Source of the DNA: Bimuria novae-zelandiae CBS 107.79
Taxonomy: Eukaryota > Ascomycota > Dothideomycetes > Pleosporales > Didymosphaeriaceae
Length of the DNA: 64,000 bases
Assembly: GCA_010015655.1 (NCBI GenBank)
Contig: ML976656.1
Coordinates: forward strand, 2,300,809 to 2,364,808
Direction of reading: 5' to 3'
The position numbers and the translations under genes are program-made. Under the pieces are notes generated by a model. The model was not told where the DNA came from. It made no database searches and saw only the letters and a program-made list of their open reading frames with translations. Numbering within the stretch: the stretch's first letter is position 1; each line of letters begins with the position of its first letter. Positions 30,864 to 44,000 of this stretch are shown here, in pieces.

Positions 30864-33800
30864 TATTAGCTACTACTACTTATTTTAGTGCCTACTATAA
30901 ATACAGCTGCCTACGGGCAAACTTCTAACTACCTTATAAAAGCTATTAGTAATAGTTTATCTTTAAGTTCTTTTATTATTAATTATATAAGGAGTGCTAC
31001 TAGTAGTAGTGTTATTAAAAGTATTAAATAGTCTAACTAGTACTTTTATAGCGACTTATTACCTTGCGGCCTACCTCTTTAGCGTTTAAAGGGAGCTTTA
31101 CTATAATACTTAGTAATTAATTTATCTTTATAGAATAACTATGTCTTCTTGTCTTATAGGATTGGGGACAGAAGTTTAAGGCGTTATAATAGGGCACTAA
31201 TATTACTTATATCTTTATAAGTAACGTTATCTTTTAGGTCCTTTATCTTTCCTAAAAAGATCGTATCTTCGTTAAAGATTACGTTATAAACGGTAACTAT
31301 TCTACCTATTAAAAGTATTTAGATCCTCTAAATATTACTTAATTAATAACTAATAAAATAGTTAAGCTATGCCCTAGCGTTAAGCCTCTATAGCTTACTT
31401 ATACTACGTTTTATATTATTACTAAGAATAAAAGCTTTATACTTATAGGCTTTAAAGTAAGCCTAATTAGGTTTCCTAGCGTTAGTAATAATTCTATTCT
31501 ACTAGGTAACTTAGGTAAAGAAAACTTCGTATAGTGTCTTCTAATTATTACTATATTTAGGGGTATAATTATATAGGTAAACTGCGGCTCTAGTAACCTC
31601 TAGCCATAACTAATACGGCAAGTTAGTATTAATGCTTATAGTATAGACTTTATTCTTAATAACACCCTCTAAGCGTTTAGCACCTTTATTTTAAGCTTAT
31701 ATATTAGGTATAAAAGGCTTAATCTTAATACCTCTTACTATATATTACTACTTAATAGCTAGCTTAATAATAGCAATTTTATTATTAGTTTTAATTACTT
31801 TTACAGTAATATTATACTAGGTTTTAAGGAATATAACTAGTTTATTTAGTACTTTAATAATTATAGTAGCTATACAGATTGTCTTAAAGTAGAAGTCATA
31901 TAAGATTCCTAAAAACTAATTAGCGTAAAGTATTTAACTTTACTCTTTTATACTGTTATCTTTCTTATAATTATAAAAATTAATAGCGATTTATTTGTCT
32001 AGTCCATAGTTAAAGATATCTTAAGGTGTATAGCGGATCTATTACTTAAGCTTTAATTTACTATAAGTAATGCACTTAGTAGTTAGGATTTCTTTAATTT
32101 ACACCGCTTTATATTAATTTACTATATATTTAAGCGCCTTTAGCCCTAGGTAACTTATATATTAATACTATGTAAGTGCGTCGCCTCGTGCCTGCCTTTA
32201 ATACGTTAGCTATTTATTTATTACTAGCGTGGCGCGTGTACTATCTAAGATAGTATAGGGCTTAGTCTTATACTTTAGTACCTATTAACCGTGTATCTCC
32301 TTAAGTTCCGCTATAGTAGTATTGTCCCGTTGCTTAATAGTTGTTAGGTCGCCCTAGGTGTCCTACTAAAACCCATGTCTTCTAAGTAGGCGGAATAACA
32401 CTAGGTTATAGAGGAGATTAAGATAATAGGTAATATTATTAAGCCTTATTACTTTATTTCCTGCTGCAGATCTTATAGTAAGATAGATAGTGCCGTATTC
32501 CTTCACCCACATCCGATTGTTCCCTGCCCATATAAAGTCCCCAGGCGGCGGTGCCCTATAGGAGACAAAGCGATCGATCTCGTTAAAGATATAGCAGGTG
32601 CTGCCTGAATCGAGGATGGCTAAGTATCGCAATAGGTACGTATTCGGGTCGGCGTAGAGGGATGCCGCATATAGGCTTATAGGGATTTTAGCAACTTTAC
32701 GTCTATCTAGTTATTATTTATTAGCGTCTACTTTAGTTATTCGTGGCGTTAGGGTTTAGGATTACTTTATTTTTAGTATTTATAATTTTTTTAATTACTT
32801 TATTAATTAAACTTACTTTTATAGTTTTAGCTTATTTTTAAGCTAATAAGTTATAGCGTTCTTAATATAATCCTATAGTATAAAGTATTCTAATTATAAT
32901 TCCTTAAAGACGTACTAGCACTTAGCTAAATTATATATATATTAATTATAAGTAAGGTATTTCTAGCCCCTAGCTACTACTAGTGTTTTACTATTAGTAG
33001 TTAACTACTTAAATTTAGTTCTTTATCTATTATTTATGTGTATAGAGGTCCTTACACGCTTCTTAGATTATAATGCGCTATTATCTGCTACGTAGGCGTC
33101 CTTACTAGCAGCCTAGATAGCTTTACTATTATTAGCGAGAGATGACCTTGCGATAGTAAAAGCGCCCTTTTGTTTGCCCTTTATTAGGTGCTGAGGTGCT
33201 ATATATTCTTGGAAGCGTTTCACAGTATCTTATTACTTAATATCCTTATTATATAATAGGGCTAGCTTATATTAAGTTGCCTATAAGTCTGTAACTCCTC
33301 GTACAGCCTTTATAAAATCTTATTTTATATTATACTAGCTACGGGTGTTATTAATTCTAAAAGCCTTTACTTTAGTTATAGCTTAATTATATTTTAATAG
33401 CTATGTAAACTAGCTACTTATAGTTTTTAAGGGTTTAAGGGTATCTTAATACTTATCTTACACGCGATCTTTCTTATCCTGTAACTTTACCCTTATAGTT
33501 TTTATAAGTAAGGTAATCTACTACTTTGTTATCCTGCTAGGTAGGTAGTAGCTTATTTATAGATACGCTAATACTATATTAAGTATTAACTTAGTTATCT
33601 ATTATAGGTAATCCTCCTAGAGTTAATATTATTATTTATTATTTTTATATTAATTAATATATAATTAATATTATCTTATTACGTCCTTATAGTCCTCCTT
33701 GCTATTCTTAGTTAGGTTAGATATTTTTATTAGCTAATTTACTACGCTTAACGCTAAAGTTAGTACTATAAAGCCCTATTAATTAGCGCGTAACCTAGTT

Positions 33801-34082
33801 AAGGCTACTATAGTTATAAAGCTTACTTTAGAGTTATTTACTATTATCGCAGCTTCGTAGTTGCTAATATCTAGCTTGTCTAGATATCTTAGCCTAAGCA
33901 TTAGCTTATCGTTAGATTATAAGTTAATAAATTATTATACTTTAAGGGCTTCGATGCGCCCGCGCAGGTATTATTGCTATATAGACTAGTTTATATAATT
34001 AGTTAGGGCGACTGTAGTAGTGTAGCCTAGGATAGATAAAGATATTATATAATAGGTTAGTTAAGGCACTAAGACTCTTAAT
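30864..34082 (-). pseudogene. copia-1 polyprotein remnant, gag-protease-integrase part
   Basis: The best piece is the minus-strand frame 32632-32366, which reads as copia protease: AILDSGSTCYIFNEIDRF, then APPPGDFIWAG and NLLYNLVLFRLLRR. DSG is the catalytic triad of the protease and is intact. Upstream (33000-34080) would be gag and downstream (30864-32300) integrase, both too mutated to give motifs by eye. The pogo-B target at 30862 ends this half. Confidence 0.7.
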
Positions 34083-34468
34083 TATTAAATTAATAAGTAT
34101 TCTTAATAAGATAAAATAACAATTAATTCTTCGTATTTATATCTATATATAAATATAAGGCGCTTTTATCCTTACGTCTTACGCTAAGACACTAATTTAT
34201 TTTTGTTAAGTAAAAAGAGTTGCCCTTTATCCTGCCTAGAATCGTGCGGATAAACTAGACTACTAGTAAAGTCTCTTTATATAGGGTTGCGCTAGCTACC
34301 TTTACGTGTGTAAAGGGCTATATAATTAGATAAGGATAGTGCGTAACTAAACGTGCGCTAGCCTCACGTTTTCCCTATTATTTTATCCTATTCCGACTCA
34401 TGATGGATCACCTTGTCTCATAGTGAGGATCAGAGTGATTATACTGTCACTAATAGTACAATCTGACA
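34083..34468 (-). repeat. copia-1 5' LTR (386 bp)
   Basis: It matches 21209-21594 over its full length. The plus-strand left end reads TATTAAATTAATAAG in place of TGTTAGATTAATAGG, all G-to-A. The right end is AATCTGACA. It is followed by the target AGGTT. Confidence 0.85.
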
Positions 34469-34473
34469 AGGTT

Positions 34474-34622
34474 AAAGGCCTTTACAGCGTTACTAAAGGA
34501 TATCTAAAAGGTATTAATTTTAAAACTTAAAATAGACCTAAGAGAGGCACTTTTAAAGGAGTTTAAGAACTTCTAAAAAATATTTTTAAGAGAAGAGGTA
34601 GACTACTTACCCCCTTATTAAT
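34474..34622 (+). mobile_element. gypsy chromovirus, fragment 2 (gag region)
   Basis: This is the stretch of base-layer gypsy between copia-1 and copia-4. It reads as gag-like sequence ending LREEVDYLPPY. It connects upstream to 21203 and downstream to 46559 when the insertions and duplicated targets are removed. Confidence 0.55.
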
Positions 34623-34627
34623 GTATA

Positions 34628-34862
34628 TGTTGAATGGACTCTCTGCTAGCAATTGCGTACGAGGCAGAAAGGTTTGCACGGTGTAAACATCATACCGGGG
34701 GGGGGGGGGGGGTAACTGGTGTTGATTGCTTCTCCCTATCTATTGTACGAAGGAAAGGGTTAATATATTCCTAGTCTCTGTGCACGGAGATCCGTACCCT
34801 TCCGGATCTTACGCACAGAGATCCGTGTGCATCTAGTCTACGTGACTACTACTATTTAGACA
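34628..34862 (-). repeat. copia-4 3' LTR (235 bp)
   Basis: It begins TGTTGAATGGACTCTCTG and ends ACTATTTAGACA. It holds a poly-G tract of about 17 and an imperfect palindrome around GCACGGAGATCCGTACCC and CGCACAGAGATCCGTGTGC. The other LTR differs by scattered transitions. Confidence 0.85.
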
Positions 34863-37800
34863 CTAGTAACTTTTCTTTTTCCTTTATATAGACCTTACTA
34901 ATTTTTGTCTTGTTTTATCCTGCGCGTACGAAGCGTTTACTCTATAGCGCCCTTTTCCCCCTCTTGTACAGGCTTAAGTCTGTTAACTAACGCTTTAACT
35001 CTTATAGTTAGTTAGGTATATAAAATTAGTTTTTTAAGCGCAGAGTTTAGCGCCTTCTTTATATAAGTATCTACTAGGTTATTGTCAGATTTTTCAGGTT
35101 ATCAAGGATGGATGATAATTGTCTGTGTGTCACAGTATGGGGTCTGATGAAGAAGTGATCATGTTAATGGATTCGATGTTTTTGTCTTCTGAAGCTGGTT
35201 AACGCCTCCTGTTTGAAGTTCCTGTCTGTGCGTCATGTGCAATAGCCCCTGACCTCTTCTAGCCTAGGTTCTCTACTGCATATAATCTGACAGTTATCCT
35301 TGCCATTAATTTACTTAATTTCTATAATCTCCCTCTTTTCGTACGATTCTTAAATTAACATAATATTAATTATAAGCCTCTTCTAGTTTGTTGTACTAAG
35401 CTTTACAAGACATTTATACAAAGATCTTAAATCCGTGCATATTATAAGAGGTACTAGAGGTATTCTAAGCGTACATATAATCTAGTTAATTATCGTGCTT
35501 AGTGCGATCGCGTAGTCAAATCCTCCTACTATTCCGTACAGCTCACTAGCTAGTACGGAGCGGGTAACGCGTTTACACTTAGAGGAGTTCTAGTGTACGA
35601 TATTACCTGTAATTTTAAAGTTATACGAGTTCCTAGTACGCTGCTCAGTCCTAAGAATAATAAGAAAGCTAAGCTATAAACTTAGGTCCTTATTATTCGC
35701 AAATAATCTATTAGTGAAGATAAATAACTTTATACGAGAGAAATTAAGTAGTACGTACGATAGTCCTTAATTCTAGTTATTAATTTACTATTAGATTTGT
35801 ACGTTTAATACCTTAATATCGTCGTGCGACGGCAACATAGCTTAAGTAATAGTAGATAAGTTAAATACTACCTTAGGTTAATATACTAATATAATATAGG
35901 CACCTCGTGCGCGCTATTTAATATACTTCTACACAGCGCCCTCTGCGTTTAGGTCCACTGTATAAAGGTTCTTAGCTTGTCCCTTCTAATTTAACAAGAT
36001 TATAGTATTATCTTATATAAGCTAGATCTTCCTTCTATTAAATTCTACAGGCTATTTATATAATAAAATTATCTTAGGCTTTGCGCGGAACTTAGCTTTT
36101 TATAGCTCTTTTTCTTTACGTTGCGCGAAATTAGTTATAATAATACTAAGGGTGTTATCTATTTATAGCCCTATAATTTTAAACGTTGTTATGCCTTCGT
36201 GCGTAATTAATAGGCATGGATCGTACAAGGAGGTTTCCATGCGAAGTTTGTCCTTATGGTAGTTGTGATATGTCTTGAACTAATACAGGCCAGATTCTGC
36301 TGCGCCGTATAGTGGCCGCACAACTCTAAATATCGTGCGCGGAGGAAAACTCTCACGGAGTTCTCTTAGTGGTCGTGCGAACAACGTTCGTGTGAGTCTA
36401 TCTGTTGACTGTACGTACGCCTGGGTGATATCGCGTAGCTCACAGTGCATACCGTACGAAGCCATCAGTGATGGGCCAATAGCCAGGATTAGCCTCTGGC
36501 TCATTCTTTGAATTGTAAGAGACTGTGTGAGGATCTCCTTCTTTTCCTCATCTGAATGCCCTGCAAAAACAAGTCGTGATTTTTCGTACGACTGTGTTAA
36601 TTTCCCTTTTATTTCGCGTACAAGGCGAAGGTTAAAGATTTGTCCCTTATAAATAGATAGATCGTACGTAAGCACCTTAAAAGTATCTCTTATAATTAGG
36701 CTCTCTATTTCTATATAGTCTAACTCTTTAAATAGTTCCCTAGGTGTTATAATCACACTATCTGCGCGGAGTTTAATTACTAACGTATAATTATCCTTCT
36801 CCTTTTAGGTAAGGAATATTATATCTTATACAGGATTCTTGCGCGGTTTTCCACGTCCTCTCTTAACTAGTTATAGCGCTAGCTCTAGATCTAGTTTATA
36901 TAATAAATCTAATACTATATCTTTTACTAGTAAATCGTATAGAGCTACTTCCTCTATTAACACTAGTTGCTTACGTGATTAACCTCTCTTTCGTACTTAT
37001 AAAGGATCCCTTCGTACAAGAGCTAGTTTGTCTAGGTCTAGCAAGTCTCGTATAGATTATTCCTTATTCTCTGCATAGTAATATAGCTTAACTTATATAG
37101 CCTAGAATTTTACTAGACTGTTCTCTAGCTTAATAATAATGTCCCAATCTTTAATTCCTTTTATCTTATACGGCCTGTGCTATCCTTTCTTCTCACGCTA
37201 TATTATTACTTTTAAACTAAGTAGAAGATTTAGCACTTCGTGCGAGGTTAGGCTATTCTAAGTGTTAATTACACGATTAATATTAACTTTCGCCCTCTTA
37301 CTTTAAAGCATTCTTATTACCTTTCGTATAGCATTAGCTCGCGTAATAATGTTAGGAGATAGTACAGAATCTATGTTAATTCTTAGGTACGTTCTAAACA
37401 TAAGTAATATAGGTACGAGACCGTTTAGTCCTGCTGTATCGTTAAGGGCTTTAATAGCTATCTATAACACTAACTTATTATTTATACAATTATCTAATTC
37501 TATATAAAGGATATTATACGCGCGTCGTAATGGCGCGTGCACGCGTTTAATCTTCCCTATAGCCTAATAAGCCTTAACTAGCATTTATTAACACGTTGCT
37601 CCTATAATCTTCGCGCGGTTCTGGAAGTCTTTAGACGCAAAGTTCGTACTAAGGTTATGTATAATATAATTAGGTAGGCCTTAGTACGTGTTAATCTAAC
37701 ACTTGTATAGCGCGTCCTAGGTATCTTATGTAAACATTAATTTTAAAAAGGTTACTACTTAGAATAATATATCTGCGTTAATTACGTAGAGTGCGTCTTA

Positions 37801-40498
37801 GTTACTAATTTATACAACGTTAATTACTATCTCGTAATTAAAGTACAAATTATCCTTAATAGTAAACCTAAATCTTTATAGGGCTAGATTATATAGCTAA
37901 CATATGTAGCAGAACTTCTTAATCTCCTTAAGTATAGAGGGATTAACGTCATGTCTAGCGTGCTTAAGCATTATGTAAAGTTGTTTCGTACAAGAATAGC
38001 TAAATCTCCTATATAGCTATTAAAGTTCCTGTTTAGTAAAAAAGGATATTAATTCCTCCTTTCGTACGTTAAAGAATAGATAACCCTATTTTTATATAAT
38101 AAGAATAGTATTGCCATCGCTTCGTACGATTATATTCTACACGTTATTAAAGTACGCACCTATTTAGTCTGCATCTATAAAAGATAGTAGGAACAGTGTT
38201 AGAGTGTCTAGGATATAGTACGTTACGTTACTAACTAGATTAGTAATCTATATAGTACTAACTAATCTTATTAATCCTTGTCCTCTAAAGCTAATACTCT
38301 CCTTACTTAGTGTCTAGTCTACTTTTTTACGAGGGAATTCTCGCAGGTAGGCTTTAAGTTATAACTTTCTAATAGTAGAAATCCTTACCGCGCCGGTGTC
38401 CTATAGTTTACCTTAGTATACCATATAATATTAATCCTTAAGGATAAACTGTTCTACGTATCCCTTAGGTTCTAAGCTATAGATATCCTCTGCTATCGCG
38501 TGGTAGAGAAATATAGCTATAGTAAGATAGTTAATAATCTCTTTGCCTTTCTTTTTATCTAGGTTATTATTATTATACAACTCCTCTTCCTCCTACTCTA
38601 GTTTACTTTTAAATTCTTAAATATACGCGCTTACCTCCTTGCGCGTTAGTATTTTATTATAAAATCCTTTATATAAGGAGATATACTAGCGTTTTACACG
38701 GGATTAATCCGTGTAAGGATAATTTATAAACTAATATCCTTCCTTATAATAGACAAAGCATCGCTTTAGTCGTGCGAAGGACTGTAATCTAAATAATCCT
38801 TTATATCCCCTAGAGCTTCTTCCACGTTGTTAATAGCCTCGCGTACGTGATAAGCTGTATCGCCTATTAGTGTAGTACGCATCCTAGGATTCGCTTATAA
38901 ATGTATTATTCTATTAGTTAATAGAGACTTAGAGTGCCGCACGGAGATCGCTAAATAATACCTTACACGTAGGCTTAATTAAGAATATAGCTTATTCTAG
39001 CTTAGGCTATCCTTAACATGCTTATATAATAGCAGTATAAAGAGATATCTTGCCTTAAAATTATAGGCTAAGGGCTCTCTATATAAAAGTAAGTTTATTA
39101 ATTATTGCTTTTAGAGCTTTATGCGGGGTTTTTGTAAAGTTCTCTTGTCTAATTTATAAGAAGCTTATTATTGTCTAATTTGTCTAATACTAGTTATGGT
39201 TCACGTTAGTATTAAAGTAATTGCTAAGCTGCTCGTATAGTAACTTCCATGTTCGTTCTGGGCTAATATTGTAAAGGTAGAACATGTGCGCACGCCCTTT
39301 AAGGATATTAGGAAAAATACTTACGTACGAGGCCTTATAGATAACAAGGCGTTGGTAAAGCTTAATAAATACTATTGCCTTATTAGCTAGGATATTGTAC
39401 AGTTGCCCTGTGTAGTTATTTTCCTTCTTCCAGGCCTTCTGGAATTGTACGACCTTCTCAGGCGCAAGATTCTCCGCTGCAATCCCTCGTGTAGGTGGAA
39501 GTTAGTATGGATTATACGGCAATTAGATCGTGTGCGGTGGGTACAGGCTTTAAGGGATCTCGTGCGGAGCTGTAACTATAGGAATATGTAGCTGCCCGGT
39601 CGTGCTCTTGTGTAATAGGCTGGCATAAGGTAGGTGTACTAGTTGCGGAGGAAGTATCGAGTCTGCGAGTGATTCGTACAAGGACATAATCTGCGGCGTT
39701 AGAACTAGCGCTAGTAATAGTAATTTTGTATAGTGCTATAATAGAACGTTAAAAGCGTATTCTCTTTTTATAAGTCTATATAGCGTAGTAGCCTCTATTT
39801 TATCCTTCTTAAAACTAATGCCCTTGTTCCGTAGGGTAGTAATTAGTTCTCGTAGAAAGGGTTAGCTAAGATCTTTAAAGTGTATAAGCTTCTACTCTAT
39901 AAAATTATCTTAAAAGTTTTTAAAAGTTTATACGCTTGTTACGCTTAACGCGCGAAGTTCTATAATTAAGTTAGTTACGTATAAGTTAAGTTTCTTCTTT
40001 AGTATGTTATCTAATAGTTTAATCTTGTCTACTTGGTCCTTAATGTTTATCTACTCTGCTAGGATCTTTACTAAGATGCTTATAAGCGGTACGTATTAGT
40101 CGTACGTTAATACGTTATATTAGTTAGTTTATAATAGAGCTAGCGTTACTTATTACTTTATAATAGTTAGTTATGCGTTGTTGCGCGCTATCTTACTTCT
40201 TATTATACGCTACCTTTAAATAGCCTTGTACGAAAAGATGAAACGGATCTCCTAGCGTTAAACAAGCACTACTATTTGTATAGTACCTCTAAATAGTATT
40301 ATACAGACAGGTTTCTTGCTCTTGCTTAGATAACTAAACAAAAATTTATAGCCACTCGCACGTAAATTAGACTCTATCTGTACTCTTACTAATTTATAGT
40401 TAAAGTAGTAAGGAAAAGGATTTTTCTTATACGCGAACCTCTAAATAGAAAGGTATAAGAAAAGCTTCCTCTTTTATAGTATTTAAACCACTAATTAG
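34863..40498 (-). pseudogene. copia-4 polyprotein remnant
   Basis: The open minus-strand piece 36756-36280 (158 codons) is the front half of a copia reverse transcriptase. It has SRLVFAGHSDEEKKEILTQS, TIQRMSQRLILAI, LRDITQAYVQSTDRL and FRVVRPLYGAAESGLYW. This subclass (RDITQAY) matches copia-3, whose RT reads MELRDITQAYPQA. The rest of the interior is AT-rich, with stops every few codons; gag and integrase should lie between 37000 and 40400. It is not functional. Confidence 0.75.
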
Positions 40499-40623
40499 TG
40501 TTAAATAGACTCTCTACTAGCAATTACGTACGAGGAAGAAAGGTTTGCACGGTGTAAACATCGTACGGGGGGGGGGGGAAACTGGTGTTGATTGCTTCTC
40601 CCTGTCTATTGTACGAAGGAAAG
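40499..40623 (-). repeat. copia-4 5' LTR, left part
   Basis: It runs from TGTTAAATAGACTCTC to GAAGGAAAG, where copia-3 starts. It aligns with 34628-34755 and has a shorter poly-G run. The right part of the same LTR resumes at 46449. Confidence 0.85.
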
Positions 40624-40823
40624 TGTCGGTATACACATATCCCATCGCCTGAGGCTGCTTGATGCTGCCCAACGTACCGCCTCGATCCTACTTCGGTCCG
40701 ACTCGCACCGAGCCCATGTATACCTTCGTAGCACCCACGTTTATAGATAGAAAATACCAATAGCAATATACAAGACATTCGTTACTGTTATCACCCGTAC
40801 GATCGTACAAAGGCCTACCAACA
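40624..40823 (+). repeat. copia-3 5' LTR (200 bp)
   Basis: It starts TGTCGGTATACACATATCCC and ends GGCCTACCAACA. It is identical to the 3' LTR apart from a few transitions (for example CCCATCGCCTGAGG against CCTATCGCCTAAGG), all on the 3' copy. Confidence 0.88.
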
Positions 40824-41089
40824 CTGATTAGTGATTGTATGGCAGTTACAGACAGTTAGGTTAGAAGAGACAGATCCTGTAGCCCCGCGCGTTCCCTAGT
40901 TATCTATATTAGCGACGGAGTTATCTGTGCTAAGTTTACTGTTAGCTATATTAGGCGTCTTATCTAGCTTAAGACTAACTGTTCTAGCTATATTAGAGCG
41001 TTCTAAGACGTAGTCTATATACGCACTAACCCCTATCTAGTCGCGCTTAACCTGTGTATAATCTAAGACTACCGACAAGTCCCTAGCGA

Positions 41090-44000
41090 ACACAGCCAGC
41101 ACGATACGCGTTAATAATAATAAATAGCGAAAGAAATAGCTAGTAGTAATAGAAGCTATACGCTTACACGAGAGGAGTTGCTAGAAACTACTAATTTAAA
41201 GGTAAGAGAGTGGCGTTACATTAATTTAAAGATCTAGGACAATAAGATCGTAGCCCTAGATAATAAGGTAGACGTAACTATAGCAACGACGTATATCGCG
41301 CGTGCAATCGCGGACTATATAGATTGGCCTATAGTAGATATAGAGCTCTTTAGTAAGTTCTATTAGGACTTTAAAGGATAAAATAAAGCCATGTTCCAGC
41401 GTGCGCATATAGTATACACTAAGGAACTAAAGTAGATCTTCTACTTTAAGGGCGTATACACTAGTCGTATTAACATGTCGCTAAGCAAAGCCGTGGCTAA
41501 ATTACTACGCATAGAGGATTGCCCGAAATAGCTAGATAATTAGTTCTAATCTACTACCTTTAATAAGCGGTCAGCCGCGTATATGCTACAAGAGCGGATA
41601 ATACTAAGATAACACACTATAGGATTAGTATAACCCACGAACGTAGGGATAGCAGGTTAAACCTAGAGCCAAACCTCTATAAGGGCAGGAGACTAGGACG
41701 CAAAGGATTAAAGAACCTACGCTTAAGATAAGACACGCATCTAGGATTAAGCTAGTTAATAATTAGATTAAGGATAATAACTTACAGAACTACTTATAAA
41801 AATAATTAAATAGACACTATAGGCGGACTAGCGACAGCAAAGTTAATAACCTCCTTTTTTATATAACAACTTTAATAGATTCCGCGAATACACACCAGCA
41901 TACCTATAACGTCTAAAGGGACAAAGCGTCCCTCTAATTATGCCCTTAAGTGACACAGACCCGTATAAGGCAATTCCCCCAATCGAGTTTAGCAACGAGA
42001 AACTGGATCTAAAGATAATTAATGTCTTTACTAAGATGTGGGACCGTGAGAAGAAGTACATAAGGAAGCTATATAACCTCCTAGACAATAAGCTAAAGAT
42101 TTTTTATAGTATCTGCTATCACGCAGATATCTAACTAGACTAATTCTATGTAGTCTTTTCGCGGATCCTGGAAGGCCGTGCACAGGAGTATTACCTCCAC
42201 TTTATTAATTAGTAGATAGACACATTCCTAACTATGTACATAAAGCTAAAGAACCACTTTAACATAGATGTTAATTACAGCCACTACTACGCGGACTGGA
42301 TAACAATATCTTTTATTAAAGTCCGCAGGGAGAACCCTAACAAGACACCCTATAAGGTCCTTAATATTATACTAAACAAGCTCTAGTTATATTAGAGGGC
42401 TCTTGGCCAGTAGTACATGGGAGAATATGCGCTCTAGATAACTGTGATTACAGCATGCTAGGGCGTCAAAGAGTTTGCGATGGCGCTCTACAGGCCGTCC
42501 CTAGAGTGTAAGGTCCTGTTTAGAGATCTACGATCTTCGATTAAAAACTCGCTCGCTATAACTACCTTTGTCAACTTTATTAAGACAGACTATAATAACT
42601 AGTACTACTTAGACCGTTAATATACTATTAATAGCTCTAGAAGAACGTAAGAGGATTATAACTTATAGAGTACACGAGGTAAGTTTATTAGTAGATATAG
42701 TTAACCTTAGCAGCGTTCTAGAGACAACCTGTAAACTAACACACGAAGCGATAAAAAGTGCTACATCTACGGCAAGACAGGCTATTAGTCTACAAACTAT
42801 ACGCTTAAGGAAAGAAGGCAATCCAAAGCATAGTATATTACACACTACAACATTACAGGCGAGTAGATAGAATTTACAACATTCCTTATTACGTACGAAG
42901 GGGAAGAAGTTAACTAGTTTTTTTTAAAAAGGAGTAAGAGGAAGAGGAAGAGGAAGAGGACTAAAGACTAGTAGTTAAGTACCTTATAGATTAGGCTTTT
43001 ATGCACCAGGTAACTAGAGATAACATCTATAGGTATAAGAAACCTATAACGCTAGTAACGCAGTTCCTTATTAAGGACCACTACTTACGAGTTACGTACT
43101 AGGGTATTCTCCCTAACACTGGTGCCTCTAACGTATTAATAGCTGGAAAGGAGCAATTTTAGGCGCTCTAAACTAAGGATCCTATAGTAACTTTAGACAC
43201 GTCTACTGCTAGAAACGCATTAGTTTAATTTGGCAAAAAAAGTATTATTATATTAATTAAAACCACGCACGTGCGTACAGAGATTAAAAAGATTAAATTT
43301 AAGGTCTTAAACATACTAACCCTATTCCTCCTCTATCTAAAAGACATGGATTGGTTGCACGTATACTTTAATAATACCACAAATTAGCTAGTATAAGGGA
43401 AAGCAACCTTCCCAGTAATTCGCAAATAGGGACATTCGTAGTTCCACCTAAGCAAGGCAGAGCACGCGCGGGTATTCCTTATAGAAACTAAGCTCCGACG
43501 TCTATATTAGAGGTTTAGGTACCTAGCTATTAAACGGCTAATATAATTGCTTAAACATGCAAGGCATAATAACGTAGATAAATAGCTACTTCGCGAGATC
43601 TAAAAGTTATGCTACTATTACTAAGCACACGATTAAGCGCCACGACGATTTAAATTCTAGCTAAAAGATAACTAGGAATTTAACTTTAAGATTTTTATAG
43701 ACGTAATATACCTAAGTGGGAAGCCAGTGCTTCACGTGATTAATTTAGCTACGACCTTTAATAGCGCTTGATTTCTACGATCTATAAGTGCGAAAGACAT
43801 CTGGGAGGTAATCTGTTTACTATAGATTAATACGTACTAAGGGCTGCTAGATATTATTACCTACGACGCAGGTACTAACTTCGCATTTATTAAGTTTAGA
43901 TCTAAGGCAAAGATTATAGGAATTACCTGTAAATAGGTGCTAGTAAAGGCTTACTAGTCTATTAGCAAGGTAAAAAGGTACTATACACCTCTTAGACGCG

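Larger units (their letters stand above)
21209..34468 (-). mobile_element. copia-1: complete Ty1/copia element, split by pogo-B
   Basis: Two 386-bp LTRs (21209-21594 and 34083-34468) bound it. The 5-bp target AGGTT is duplicated at 21204-21208 and 34469-34473. Coding order shows it reads on the minus strand: protease near 32500, then integrase, then (after pogo-B) reverse transcriptase near 22800, then the 3' LTR. Without pogo-B its length would be about 5.9 kb, a normal copia size. One LTR end was changed from TGTTAGATT to TATTAAATT, all G-to-A. Confidence 0.88.
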
